The translations under genes and the position numbers were made by a program. Shown in pieces: positions 37,313 through 45,938 of a stretch of DNA of 64,000 nucleotides. Origin of the DNA: Nocardia sp. NBC_01503 (GTDB taxonomy: Bacteria > Actinomycetota > Actinomycetes > Mycobacteriales > Mycobacteriaceae); NCBI RefSeq assembly GCF_036327755.1, contig NZ_CP109596.1, positions 6,262,001 through 6,326,000 on the forward strand, written 5' to 3'. Position 1 is the first letter of the stretch; each line of letters starts with the position of its first letter. The notes beneath the pieces were generated by a model, which saw only the letters and a list, made by a program, of their open reading frames with translations, searched no databases and was not told where the DNA came from.

Positions 37313-38206
37313 GTGCGTCCGCATGTTGAACTCATCGACGAAAAAGACCTGATCTGGCATCTCGCCGAATTCGAGAACGCCACCGGCAGCGCCGAACAGC
37401 GCAATCTCAGCTATGACGAGGAGGACGGCTCCGCCTCGCTCAAGGTTCGCTTCACCAGCGACTGGACCCGCCCCGCGGGCGTGCATCTGGCCGCCACCGA
37501 ATGGTTCGTACTCTCGGGCCGAGTCACCATCGGCGATACCGAGCTCGGCCCGGAGGGGTTCTGGATGGCCCCCGTCGGCGTGCTGACACCGGCGCTGTCG
37601 GTGGCGGCCGGGACCGAGATCCTGCTGTTCCGAGAGGGCGGTGGCTGGGGTTTCGAAGCGGCCGACGCCGACCGCGAATTCGTCCGTCCCGACCAGAAAT
37701 TGGTCGTTCTGGACTCGGCGGCCATGCCGTGGATCGATGTCAAAGACGGCAGCCCGATGCGCTTCGACCTGGGCGGCACCCCCGTCCCGGGCCTGTACAT
37801 CAAACTCCTGCAACGCGATGAGAAGACCGGTTTCTACACCCGCTTGATCAAGGCAAAGCCCGGCTGGCGGGAGGAGCCGCTGGCGCATCACCCGTGCAGT
37901 GAGGAGGCGTACTGCCTGGACGGCGGCTTCGAATACAACTTCGGAAATATGTGGCCGGGAACGTATTTCTGGCGGCCGCCCTTCATCAGGCACGGTGATT
38001 TCACCGCCGACGCCGAGCGGGGCTGTACCTGGATCGTGCGGTCGGACGCCGATCTGGTGGATTGGTACACCGACAATGCCAAGGTCGTCATGACCGGCGA
38101 CGCCACTAATTGGGGTCCGGACTTCCCGGAGACCGCCGCACCCCGCTTCATCTCCCCGGTGCGCTCGGCCTCCATCGGGTTGTGGGCCGATCCGACGCAT
38201 CAGTAG
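37313..38206 (+). CDS. bicupin domain protein
   Basis: 297 residues; GTG start with CAGGAGGA four bases before. Two cupin barrels are seen, about 30-125 (HLAATEWFVLSGRVTIGDTELGPEGFWMAP) and 175-260 (HHPCSEEAYCLDGGFEYNFG), the latter with His residues able to hold a metal. The build resembles the DUF4437 group of cupins. It could be a dioxygenase or a binding protein. It is divergent from the TetR repressor and converges on the large operon, with a strong terminator between. Confidence 0.85.
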   Translation: MRPHVELIDEKDLIWHLAEFENATGSAEQRNLSYDEEDGSASLKVRFTSDWTRPAGVHLAATEWFVLSGRVTIGDTELGPEGFWMAPVGVLTPALSVAAGTEILLFREGGGWGFEAADADREFVRPDQKLVVLDSAAMPWIDVKDGSPMRFDLGGTPVPGLYIKLLQRDEKTGFYTRLIKAKPGWREEPLAHHPCSEEAYCLDGGFEYNFGNMWPGTYFWRPPFIRHGDFTADAERGCTWIVRSDADLVDWYTDNAKVVMTGDATNWGPDFPETAAPRFISPVRSASIGLWADPTHQ

Positions 38207-38213
38207 TACGAAG

Positions 38214-38249
38214 AGGCCGGGCCCCGATGACGGGCCCGGTCTTTCTCTT
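38214..38249. terminator. bidirectional terminator hairpin
   Basis: AGGCCGGGCCC (38214-38224) pairs with GGGCCCGGTCT (38232-38242) around a seven-base loop, followed by TTCTCTT. It lies between the ends of the bicupin gene and the eight-gene minus-strand operon. Confidence 0.85.
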
Positions 38250-38254
38250 GTGTG

Positions 38255-38998
38255 TCAGTGATCGCGGAGCAGCGTCCCTGCGCCCTCGATGCGATCGGCT
38301 ATTCCATTGTCACGCAATGCCATCCACCAGGTGGCGGCATTGATGGCGAGCACCGGTTTGCCCAGCCAGCGCTCGGCCTCATCGGCCAATCGCACCATGG
38401 ACAGGTTGGTGCCGCACTGCACCAGGGCGTCCACACCGTCTCCGTCCACGTCCAGCAGCGCCTCGCGCAAGCGGTCCTCCGGTACATGGGCGATGGATAC
38501 CGCTGTCGGACAGCGCAATCCGGTGATGGCCTTGACCTCGAAACCGAGTTCGCCGAAGAACCGCACCACATTCTCATCGCCCACCGGTTGATAGGGCGTG
38601 ACCACGCCGATGCGCTTGGCCCCGAACAACTCCAGCGCCCGGCGGCAAGCCTCCGCCCCGGTGGCGACCTGTAAACCGGTGACCTCGTGGATCTGCTGGA
38701 CGAACCGCCGATTGCCTTCGACTCCGCCCCAGAAGGTTTCGGCGGACATCCCCATGACCATATAGTCGGGTTCGCAGGTCAGGACCCGCTCGCAGGCGGC
38801 GACGAGTTCGGCGCGGATCTGATCGAGCAGGCGCTCCATACCGGCGTCGTCGCTCATATTCTGGTCGCGGATGTGAATGCGACCGAAGTGGGCCGTCACC
38901 CCGGGAACGCCCATCCGGGCGAAATCCGGTTCCACGACGGTATTGGTCGAGGGTGCCAGCACACCGAACTTGGTGCGCCAGCCCAGTACGTCGGGCAT
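38255..38998 (-). CDS. maleate isomerase / arylmalonate decarboxylase-like protein (copy 2)
   Basis: 247 residues, close paralogue of the gene at 35889: APSTNTVVE, MGMSAETFWGGVEGN, TGLRCPTA and AINAATWWMALRDNGI are all shared. It again lacks the first Cys of true maleate isomerases and keeps the second. It is the last gene of the minus-strand operon that starts at 45899; the SDR stop is four bases upstream of its ATG. Possible role: cis/trans isomerisation or decarboxylation of a substituted maleate or malonate released by the pathway. Confidence 0.9.
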   Translation of the reverse strand: MPDVLGWRTKFGVLAPSTNTVVEPDFARMGVPGVTAHFGRIHIRDQNMSDDAGMERLLDQIRAELVAACERVLTCEPDYMVMGMSAETFWGGVEGNRRFVQQIHEVTGLQVATGAEACRRALELFGAKRIGVVTPYQPVGDENVVRFFGELGFEVKAITGLRCPTAVSIAHVPEDRLREALLDVDGDGVDALVQCGTNLSMVRLADEAERWLGKPVLAINAATWWMALRDNGIADRIEGAGTLLRDH

Positions 38999-39002
38999 CG
39001 AA

Positions 39003-39797
39003 TCAACTCCCGGTGGTGTGGGTTTCGGGTTCCGGCGCGAAGAGATCGCGTCGGCGGAACGGGGCCGCGGCGAAGCGGCGCATGACCTTTCCCGTGGTCA
39101 GCCACCGCACGTGCGCGCCATTGCGGGTCCGGGTCGTCACGCGCTCGGCCAGCCAGGGGGTGACGGTCTCGACGCGGTCGGCCAGAATATTGAACACCTT
39201 GCGCGCCTTGGCGAGTTCGGCCTCGTCGTAGCCGTCGGTGAGCAGATCGGTCACGACCATGCCGGGGCTGAGCAGACCGACGGTGACCTGAGTGGGGACC
39301 TCCTTGGCGAGGGCCTCGGTCAGATAGGTGACCGCGCGCTTGCTCGCACCGTAGATCCCGAGTCCGGGGACCGCCCGGCCGTCACTGCCCAGGCCCTCCA
39401 TATTCCAGATATGGCCGTGACCGCGTTCGGCCATGGCGGGGACGGCGACGGCACAGCCGTTGAGGACGCCGATCAGGTTGGTGTCCAGCACGGTGCGGGT
39501 ATCGGCGGGGTTCAGCTCCCAGATGGGCGTGCGCCGATGCGAGACACCGGCGTTGTTGATCCAGATATCCACTCCGCCCAGGTGTTTCACCGCCGCGTCC
39601 CAGAAGCGCTGTAGCTGTTCGCGATCGGTGACATCGGCGGCGAAGGCCAGACTGTCGGCGGGCAGTTCGGCGCGGACCTGTTCCACGCGTTCGGGATTCG
39701 TACCGCAGACGGCCACCCGGTGTCCGCGCGCGAGCAGCGCCCGCGCCATCCCGAGTCCGATGCCGCGGGTGCCGCCGGTAATGGCGATCGTGCTCAT
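39003..39797 (-). CDS. short-chain dehydrogenase/reductase
   Basis: 264 residues. GGTRGIG cofactor loop, NNAGVSH and YGASK catalytic motif are intact, so it should be an active NAD(P)H enzyme. The ATG at 39797 overlaps the stop of the lipocalin-like gene (ATGA). Plants use an SDR (NYC1/NOL class) in chlorophyll b reduction, but this protein does not show special similarity to those that I can see. Substrate unknown. Confidence 0.92.
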   Translation of the reverse strand: MSTIAITGGTRGIGLGMARALLARGHRVAVCGTNPERVEQVRAELPADSLAFAADVTDREQLQRFWDAAVKHLGGVDIWINNAGVSHRRTPIWELNPADTRTVLDTNLIGVLNGCAVAVPAMAERGHGHIWNMEGLGSDGRAVPGLGIYGASKRAVTYLTEALAKEVPTQVTVGLLSPGMVVTDLLTDGYDEAELAKARKVFNILADRVETVTPWLAERVTTRTRNGAHVRWLTTGKVMRRFAAAPFRRRDLFAPEPETHTTGS

Positions 39798-40705
39798 TCG
39801 CGCTCCAATACGCCGTGCATGATCGCGGTCAGCCGATTGTGCTGGAAGAGTTGATAGACCACCGCGAGCCGAGTTCCCGAGCCCATACCGGGTTCGGCGT
39901 CCATCATGAATTCCCTTCCGACGAGCCGGGTTCCGTCGCCCCGGTGCAGGCGGACGAAGTTGGCGCGCCCATAGGCGAGTCCGTTGCCCCAGACGTCGGG
40001 CCCCTCGTGGAAGGAGCGGATACCGTCCCGGCGCACCGTGATTCGAGAGTCGGAGTCGATGGCGCCCGACATCTCCAGATGGTGTTCGGCGCTGAGCAGA
40101 CTCAGCGGATCGATGGTCAGTGTCATGCGCAGACCGCCGAGCTCCTTCTGCTCGGAGCTCCACAGCTCCAGATCACCCGCGTAGCGGCTCTCGTCCTTGG
40201 TCGGCACGGTGAACGGCACCGCCCCGCAGCGGGTCTCGGTCTCGATGCGTTCGGTGACCAGCTCCGGATCACGGGTGTACAGGCCGTTGAAGACGCCCAC
40301 CATGGCCGGTCCCTGATACAGCGCCGACGAGTACACCTGGGTATCGCCGAGGGTCTGATTCCAGGTGTTCAGCGATACCTGCCAGCCGGGACCGTAATAG
40401 TTCGCGTCCACGAATCCGCCGTAGGGTTGCCCCGCGCCGTAGAAGTCGGGTCCGGTGTAGATTCGGTCGCCGTCGGAGTCGATCACCCCGAAGGCGAAGG
40501 GCGCGCCCAGGGCGAAGCGTCCGGCCAGTGTGCCGCCGCCGGTGAGTCCGCCGTCCATGTAGTAGGTCGTCTCGCCGTCGGTGTGCACCGAGGACCGCGT
40601 GATGTCCTCGAACCCCAGCCAGACGCCCTCGGCATCGAAAAGCGAAGGCCGCCCGGCCCATTCACCCGCGATCCGCTGCTGCCATGCGCTCGGCGCGACG
40701 GTCAT
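39794..40705 (-). CDS. beta-rich hypothetical protein, possibly lipocalin-like
   Basis: 303 residues, not recognised with certainty. It is rich in alternating strand-like segments and Gly, with no signal peptide or membrane segment. The opening WQQRIAGEWAGRPSLFDAEG resembles the start of lipocalin-like barrels (W near a Gly-x-W), and repeated G-N-x-Y patterns follow. Start ATG 40705 overlaps the stop of the bilin-reductase-like gene (ATGA), so the two are coupled. A ligand carrier for the hydrophobic pathway intermediate is a reasonable guess. Confidence 0.7.
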   Translation of the reverse strand: MTVAPSAWQQRIAGEWAGRPSLFDAEGVWLGFEDITRSSVHTDGETTYYMDGGLTGGGTLAGRFALGAPFAFGVIDSDGDRIYTGPDFYGAGQPYGGFVDANYYGPGWQVSLNTWNQTLGDTQVYSSALYQGPAMVGVFNGLYTRDPELVTERIETETRCGAVPFTVPTKDESRYAGDLELWSSEQKELGGLRMTLTIDPLSLLSAEHHLEMSGAIDSDSRITVRRDGIRSFHEGPDVWGNGLAYGRANFVRLHRGDGTRLVGREFMMDAEPGMGSGTRLAVVYQLFQHNRLTAIMHGVLERE

Positions 40706-41391
40706 GACTCCAACTCCTCGCGCACCCGCTCGGACTGTTCGGCCCCCAGCAGCCGGGTGACCTGCGCCCACACCGGATCCACCTGTGGGCTGAAGAGATT
40801 CGCGCGATTGGCCAGATCACGTCCGGGCAGATCGGCCTCGACAGCGGGAACGCCCTTGTCCACCAGGGTGAGCCAATGCTGGAGATAGGCGTCCACAGTC
40901 GCGTCCAGCGCCTCGAAGGCGGGCTCGGTGGCCCGGCACACCACCATCCATGGGGACATCAACGCCCGCTGCCGGGGGCCGATCGCCGCCGGGGTCACGC
41001 CGTCGATCTCCCAGGCCGCCTCGAGAAGCGCGGTGAGCGGCAGGTAGGCGCTGTCCAGGTACTCGAGATGGACTGCCAGATCCACGCGCGGAATCAAATC
41101 CAGGTGCATGGCGTAGTAGTCGCCGCCGTACACCGAATCGAGCGTGAAGTGCGGTACCGCGGAGTCGCTCGCGGTGAAGGCGAAGATCATATGGCTGTCC
41201 AGGCCGATGGGCGGTACCACCAGGTCCACGGTGACGGCCTTGTCGATCGGGCCGCCCCGCAGCACCCGCAGCCGCCCCACCGGCTCCGGGCTCATCGCAC
41301 TGGTGAGCGGGGTGTCCTCGGCGACCGTCAATCCCAGTGCGCCGGAGAGTGTTTCGAGTGTGCGCTCACTGAGCGCGGCGGGCAGGCTCAT
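40702..41391 (-). CDS. RCC reductase / bilin reductase-like protein (copy 1)
   Basis: 229 residues, soluble. The order of motifs parallels plant red chlorophyll catabolite reductase and the ferredoxin-dependent bilin reductases: PHFTLDSVYGG, then HLDLIPRVDLAVHLEYLDSAY (plant: LDLPPRKDLVLHPDYL), a gap, and SPWMVVCRAT (plant: SPTAIMVRI), ending with a helix near VDPVWAQVTRLLGAE. Recognition is by eye only. It sits directly behind a pheophorbide a oxygenase-like Rieske gene with an ATGA overlap, the same enzyme pairing as in plant chlorophyll breakdown. Alternatively it may act on a non-tetrapyrrole ligand. Confidence 0.65.
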   Translation of the reverse strand: MSLPAALSERTLETLSGALGLTVAEDTPLTSAMSPEPVGRLRVLRGGPIDKAVTVDLVVPPIGLDSHMIFAFTASDSAVPHFTLDSVYGGDYYAMHLDLIPRVDLAVHLEYLDSAYLPLTALLEAAWEIDGVTPAAIGPRQRALMSPWMVVCRATEPAFEALDATVDAYLQHWLTLVDKGVPAVEADLPGRDLANRANLFSPQVDPVWAQVTRLLGAEQSERVREELES

Positions 41392-42509
41392 TGCGGGGTT
41401 CCTCCATTGCGGGCCTTGTGCACCCAGGCGCTGGCGAGTTCGGGATTGTCCCGCCGCGCGGGTGAGGGAATGACGGTGGCGGTGCGCCGTGGTCCGTCAC
41501 CGGTGATGATGTCGTCGCCCTGCACCCACCAGCCCTGTTTGATCAGCTGTGCGCGCCGGCGACGGTAGGCGACCTGGAGCGCGTCACTGCGCACATGCAG
41601 CTCGTCGGAGAGATCGAAGGGCAGCAGTTCGGGTCGCTGGGACTCCACCACGGGCCGGTCCTGCAGCAGGATCTTCTCGATTCGCTTGCGCGCGTTGGCA
41701 TCGGCCCACGCACCGGTGAAGAAGTTGCGGAAACCGAGAATCTTGACCAGCGTGCGATCCTGCGAGAGCGGGATATTGAAGTCGTAGAGGATCAGATCGC
41801 CGATCGGCAGTCGCACATGCAGTTTCACGATATTGGGCAGGTACCAGGCATTGGTGACGGTGACGTACTCGGGCCGCGGCTTACCCCGCGACAGCAGTCC
41901 CCACAGCCCTTTGGGCGGTGGCGGACTGAGCTGTATATCGGCCTCGGCCGACCAATCGGTCTGGCTCACCCGGAAATCGGGGATCTCGGGCTTGCTCGGA
42001 TTGCCGAAGGCGGTGCCGTGCACGAACGGGGTGTGTGAGGCGTCCACGACATTCTCGAAGGTGCGTTCGTAATTGGCGTCCACCACCATCTCGTACTCGA
42101 CCGCCCGGAAGGCCGGATCGTCCCACTGGGGTATCTCCGGAATGGGCGGACGCTCGGCCTCGGGCAGATCGCCGAGGAAGGCCCACACCATGCCGTGCCG
42201 CTCGAGCGTCGGATAGTTGTCCACGCGCGCCTTGCGCGGGATGGTGCGTTCGGCGGCGTTGGCGGGAATGCGCACGCACACGCCCTCGGCGTTGTACTGC
42301 CAGCCGTGATAGGGGCAGGTGATGCAGTCGCCGTTCACCGTGCCCATGGAGAGTGCGCCACCGCGATGCACGCACAGATCCGAGAGGCAGACCACCGCCC
42401 CGGATTCGGTGCGGTACAGCACGAAATCCTGTCCGAGGCAGGTGACCTTGCGTGGTTCGCGACCGACCCGGTCGGCGAATTCCACGGCGTACCAGAAGTT
42501 CTTGAGCAC
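41388..42509 (-). CDS. Rieske non-heme iron oxygenase, pheophorbide a oxygenase-like
   Basis: 373 residues, GTG start. Rieske ligands are Cys46/His48 and Cys65/His68 (CVH...CPYHGW). The mononuclear iron motif NVVDASHTPFVH gives His159 and His164, with the electron-bridging Asp156. The VCVRIPAN segment after the cluster and the undivided single-subunit build fit the PaO/Tic55/VanA side of the family rather than two-subunit ring dioxygenases. It needs an external reductase; none is in the operon. It is coupled to the RCCR-like gene. PaO opens the chlorin ring of pheophorbide; whether this enzyme does so is inference. Confidence 0.88.
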   Translation of the reverse strand: MLKNFWYAVEFADRVGREPRKVTCLGQDFVLYRTESGAVVCLSDLCVHRGGALSMGTVNGDCITCPYHGWQYNAEGVCVRIPANAAERTIPRKARVDNYPTLERHGMVWAFLGDLPEAERPPIPEIPQWDDPAFRAVEYEMVVDANYERTFENVVDASHTPFVHGTAFGNPSKPEIPDFRVSQTDWSAEADIQLSPPPPKGLWGLLSRGKPRPEYVTVTNAWYLPNIVKLHVRLPIGDLILYDFNIPLSQDRTLVKILGFRNFFTGAWADANARKRIEKILLQDRPVVESQRPELLPFDLSDELHVRSDALQVAYRRRRAQLIKQGWWVQGDDIITGDGPRRTATVIPSPARRDNPELASAWVHKARNGGTPQ

Positions 42510-42517
42510 CCGATCTC

Positions 42518-43453
42518 CTATCGCCGCTTCAGCAGCATGCCGTCGTCGAAACCGGCGAGCTCCTCGCGCGCCGCCTCGTCCGCGCGCAGATGCGCGCGCA
42601 GGAACAGGGCGGTGAGCCGGGCGAAGCCGGGCAGTGCGTCGGTCTCGGCCGGACCGTCCAGGAAGGCGCGCGCGGCGGTCGGATCGGCGTCGGCGATGCC
42701 GAAGTGATTGGCGCCGGGCACCACCGCGAGCAGATGATCGCCCTCGGGCAGCGCCTCGGCGAAGGTCCGGGCCACCGGATCGGGTCGATCCGCGCCCTCG
42801 CCGTAGCGGTCCGCACTGCCCGTGATGACCCCGTCATTGGTGCCGACCCCCAGTAGCACCGGACAATTCACCTGCGCGGGCAGGACGGTGCCCGGATCCC
42901 AGCCGAGCATGGTGGCGACCATGGTGTGCGCACCCCAGGCGAATACCGCTCGTACGGCCGGGAAGTAGCTCGCCGACTGCAAGACCACGGTGCCGCCCGC
43001 CGAATGGCCGCCCAATGCGATCCGATCCAGATCCAGTGCGCCGCGGAGTGGTTCGGACGCATTGAGCTCGGCGAGTGCGGTCAGCACCGCCGGAATCGTG
43101 GGGCAGGTGGGCCGGGTGCCGTAGGTGCTGGGCCGCGCGGCGTCGATATCGACCCCGGGCGTCAGCCCGCGCTGTCCGCCGAACAACTCGGCCACCCGGT
43201 CGAAAGTCACCACCGCGAAGCCTGATTCGGCGAGGGCGGTGACGTAGCGGCGGTAGGAATCCTGGCCGACATTGACTCCGGAGAGGAAGATGACCACCGG
43301 ATACGGCGCATGCGCGGGATCCGGTGCGAAGACGCCGGTCAGCCGTTCGGCATCGTCCCTCGAGGCCACGGCCGGGTAGTAGACCTTCATATGGGCGGTA
43401 TCGAAGGGCGCGTCACCATCGGTGCGCACCGACCACCAGAGTGAACGGATCAT
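42518..43453 (-). CDS. alpha/beta hydrolase, chlorophyllase/dienelactone hydrolase-like
   Basis: 311 residues. YPVVIFLSGVNVGQDSYRRYVTALAESGFAVVTFD and the elbow ALGGHSAGG place it in the group that holds plant chlorophyllases and PAF acetylhydrolase-like enzymes; the acidic and His residues of the triad follow (GTNDGV, PGANHFG). No signal peptide. It starts two bases after the stop of RCCR-like copy 2 and ends eight bases before the Rieske start. It would hydrolyse an ester, for example a phytyl or methyl ester if the substrate is chlorophyll-like (inference). Confidence 0.85.
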   Translation of the reverse strand: MIRSLWWSVRTDGDAPFDTAHMKVYYPAVASRDDAERLTGVFAPDPAHAPYPVVIFLSGVNVGQDSYRRYVTALAESGFAVVTFDRVAELFGGQRGLTPGVDIDAARPSTYGTRPTCPTIPAVLTALAELNASEPLRGALDLDRIALGGHSAGGTVVLQSASYFPAVRAVFAWGAHTMVATMLGWDPGTVLPAQVNCPVLLGVGTNDGVITGSADRYGEGADRPDPVARTFAEALPEGDHLLAVVPGANHFGIADADPTAARAFLDGPAETDALPGFARLTALFLRAHLRADEAAREELAGFDDGMLLKRR

Positions 43454-43455
43454 GC

Positions 43456-44265
43456 TCAACCCACCGGTCTCGGGAGTACCCGGTCGCCGCCCCAGAGGGC
43501 GCGAACCAGGCGCTGGGTCATCTCCGCGCCGAACATGCGCTCGCCCATCACATTCGCGGGATCCCGCTCGGCGATATTGCGGCGGATCCGCAGATCGCGC
43601 GCGGCCAGCTCGGCCTGTTCGGCGGCGGGTACCGGTTCGGCGGCATCGACCCAGCCGAGCCACTGATCCACCTTGGCGCTCAACAAGTCGCGCACGGCAT
43701 CGAGATTGGGGCGGGTGGCGGGGAAGGAGTAGCAGTAGGCGGTGGGGGACAGGCTGGCCCGAATGAAGCCGGTGCGACTGGTGAACCAGGTGAAGTCGGG
43801 ATGATCCGGCTTGAATTGGAGCCAGGGCTCATCGGCGTCGCGGTAGTAGCGGTCGTAATAGTCACCGTCGCCGACCAGATCCCCGCGCGGCATGGCATCG
43901 ACGTAGAACCAGCCCTGCGGATACAGCAGCAGCGCCGAGCCCAGATGCGGCACCCGCACCTGCGGTCCCAGCCACGCGGTCAGGTGCAGATTCACGAAAC
44001 CCGTACGCGGATCGCCGATCCAGGAGTGCACCAGCCAGTCGATCTCCGGACCGGAGTAGGCGGCCAGGCGGCCGGATGGACCGGTGGCGGCGTCACCGTA
44101 GGACTCCAGATCTTCGGTGCTGGGATCACGGCGGAGTTCGAAGCGCGCGGCGATGCGTCCCCGTAGTTCGCTCAGCAGCTCCTGCCACTCTCGGAAGGTC
44201 TCCGTCACATCGACCCGGGGTGTTTCGTCGACCATCTGCTCGACATGTTGCACGGTTTCGCTCAT
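43456..44265 (-). CDS. RCC reductase / bilin reductase-like protein (copy 2)
   Basis: 269 residues. It shows the motif order of the family more clearly than copy 1: PHLGSALLLYPQGWFYVDAMPRGDL, DGDYYDRYYRD, then ASLSPTAYCYSF (plant RCCR: VVSPTAIMV), and a helical end with ERDPANVMGERMFG. The two copies are only distantly alike, so they may act in sequence or form a heteromer. Family chemistry is ferredoxin-driven reduction of a linear tetrapyrrole without a bound cofactor. ATG 44265 overlaps the nitrilase stop. Assignment is by pattern only. Confidence 0.65.
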   Translation of the reverse strand: MSETVQHVEQMVDETPRVDVTETFREWQELLSELRGRIAARFELRRDPSTEDLESYGDAATGPSGRLAAYSGPEIDWLVHSWIGDPRTGFVNLHLTAWLGPQVRVPHLGSALLLYPQGWFYVDAMPRGDLVGDGDYYDRYYRDADEPWLQFKPDHPDFTWFTSRTGFIRASLSPTAYCYSFPATRPNLDAVRDLLSAKVDQWLGWVDAAEPVPAAEQAELAARDLRIRRNIAERDPANVMGERMFGAEMTQRLVRALWGGDRVLPRPVG

Positions 44266-45899
44266 GGCAGCTCCGTCTGTGTGGTGAGTGCGGCGGGTTC
44301 CCGGATCAGCGCGGCGGTCGCGGCGCGCGGCCGCCCCGCCACCAGATCGGTGCCCCTGGATACGTTTCGGTTCACGGCCTGGGCCGGGCGGATGAGCGCC
44401 CGCACCCGGTCCGCGCCGGAATCGGCGGTGATATCGGGGTGGCTGATGACGCCGGTGAAGGGGCCGCTCCACGCGGTCCACAGGGTGAAGTCGGGGCTCA
44501 GCGCGTAGACGGCGGCGGTGAATTCGCCGCGCGAATCGAGCCCGGCCGCAACCACATTGAGGCGATTCTCGGCCGATCGTTCGGGCAGGCCGAGGCGTTG
44601 TTCCCAGGGCTCGGACGGGGTGTGCGCGATCGCGATCACATCGGCGTCCTGAACCGCGGCCAGGCGGCAGGTCTCCGGGAACAGTGCGTCATCACCGACC
44701 ACGATCGCCAGTCGGCCCCAGGGCAATTCGAATATCTCGAGCTCATCGCCGAGCGTGCCGAGCCAGGGGTGGCGGTGGGTGCGATGCAGCTGTGGCTGAC
44801 GGCCGACTATGCCGTGCGCGTTCACCAGCACGCCGTGGTGGACGTCGCCTTCGCGCACGGTGAGTACGGCGTGAGCGTCGGTGCCGCGCAGTGCGACGAC
44901 GACCTCGGCCGGGGTCGGTCCGGACAGCTCGGGGAGCACGATCAATTCCGAACCGGCGGTAGCCGTTTCGGCGAGCAGTTCGAGATCCGGTGCGATGGCG
45001 GCCACCAGCACGCTTTCCGCGCCCGCCGGAGCACGGCGTGCTGACGAGTCCGCCAGCAGCGGGGCGTACAGCTGTGGTCGGCGGGCTGTCAGGGTGTCGG
45101 TGCCGTCCGGCCGCCGCTTGTCATCGGCCAGCGCCACCTCGATCTCGGCGATGACGAAGCCCTCACCGGTCACCGGCGCTTGGGCCAGAGTCGTTCCGTC
45201 CGGTGCCACGATCTGGCTCTCGCCCGCCCCGTGCAGCCGGTCCGGTGGTACGCCGAGCCGTTCCGCGATCGCCGGAAGCTGCTGTTCGGGCAGCAGCGGG
45301 CCGATCTTGTTGGCGGCCACCACCCATACCTTGTTCTCCGCGGCGCGCACCGGAATGTGCAGGCTCGCTTCATCGCTGGCGAAGGAGTTGAGGCTGTTGA
45401 GCAGTAGTTGCGCCCCGCGCACGGCCAGTGATCGAGCCACTTCGCAGGTGACGCCCTCCATACAGGCGTACATGCCGATGCGGCCCAGGGGCGTCTCGAT
45501 GACCGGCGAATCGATGTCGCCGGGATCGAGATGGTCGTTCTCCGCGCCCATCAGGATCTGCTTGTCGGATTCGCCCAGCAGCGTGCCGTCCGGACCGTAG
45601 AGCAGGCCGGTTCCGGTGGTGCGGCCATTGTTCCGGGCGAGCGTCACCCCGATCTTGACGTAGATGCGGTGCCGTGCGGCCCGTTCGGCGACGGCGGTCA
45701 AGAAGGGGTCGCCCAGTCGGCAGGCCATTCGGTGCGCGTGGTCGCGATCGGTGTACCACGATAGGTGATTACAGAACTCGGGCAGCACCACGAGTTCGGC
45801 GCGGGCCGCCGCGGCGGCGTCGATCATGCGCAGGCAGGCCGCGAGATTGGCCGCCACATCGGTGCCCGCGGCGAGTTGTGCGGCCGCGACTCGGGTCAT
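44262..45899 (-). CDS. double nitrilase-superfamily protein, second half degenerate
   Basis: 545 residues, first gene of the operon, GAGGGG eight bases before the ATG. Half one (about 1-275) has the whole catalytic set: Glu41 (LPEFCN), Lys113 (SDKQILMGAEND) and Cys146 (YACMEGVTCE). Half two (about 295-520) keeps Glu324 but has HRTHRH where the Lys belongs and VVGDDALFPE where the Cys belongs (Gly402), so it should be inactive. The live half is an amidase, carbamoylase or nitrilase. A fused dead partner suggests a built-in pseudo-dimer or substrate-binding role. Confidence 0.9.
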   Translation of the reverse strand: MTRVAAAQLAAGTDVAANLAACLRMIDAAAAARAELVVLPEFCNHLSWYTDRDHAHRMACRLGDPFLTAVAERAARHRIYVKIGVTLARNNGRTTGTGLLYGPDGTLLGESDKQILMGAENDHLDPGDIDSPVIETPLGRIGMYACMEGVTCEVARSLAVRGAQLLLNSLNSFASDEASLHIPVRAAENKVWVVAANKIGPLLPEQQLPAIAERLGVPPDRLHGAGESQIVAPDGTTLAQAPVTGEGFVIAEIEVALADDKRRPDGTDTLTARRPQLYAPLLADSSARRAPAGAESVLVAAIAPDLELLAETATAGSELIVLPELSGPTPAEVVVALRGTDAHAVLTVREGDVHHGVLVNAHGIVGRQPQLHRTHRHPWLGTLGDELEIFELPWGRLAIVVGDDALFPETCRLAAVQDADVIAIAHTPSEPWEQRLGLPERSAENRLNVVAAGLDSRGEFTAAVYALSPDFTLWTAWSGPFTGVISHPDITADSGADRVRALIRPAQAVNRNVSRGTDLVAGRPRAATAALIREPAALTTQTELP

Positions 45900-45921
45900 G
45901 AACTCGCCCCTCTCACTGATT

Positions 45922-45938
45922 GTTTCGGAGATCGAAAC
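45922..45938. promoter_or_regulatory. IclR-type operator GTTTC-N7-GAAAC
   Basis: GTTTC-GGAGATC-GAAAC is a perfect inverted repeat, 23 bases before the start of the nitrilase operon. The same arms and spacing recur at 46086, 54594 and, with one change, 54674. Confidence 0.7.
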
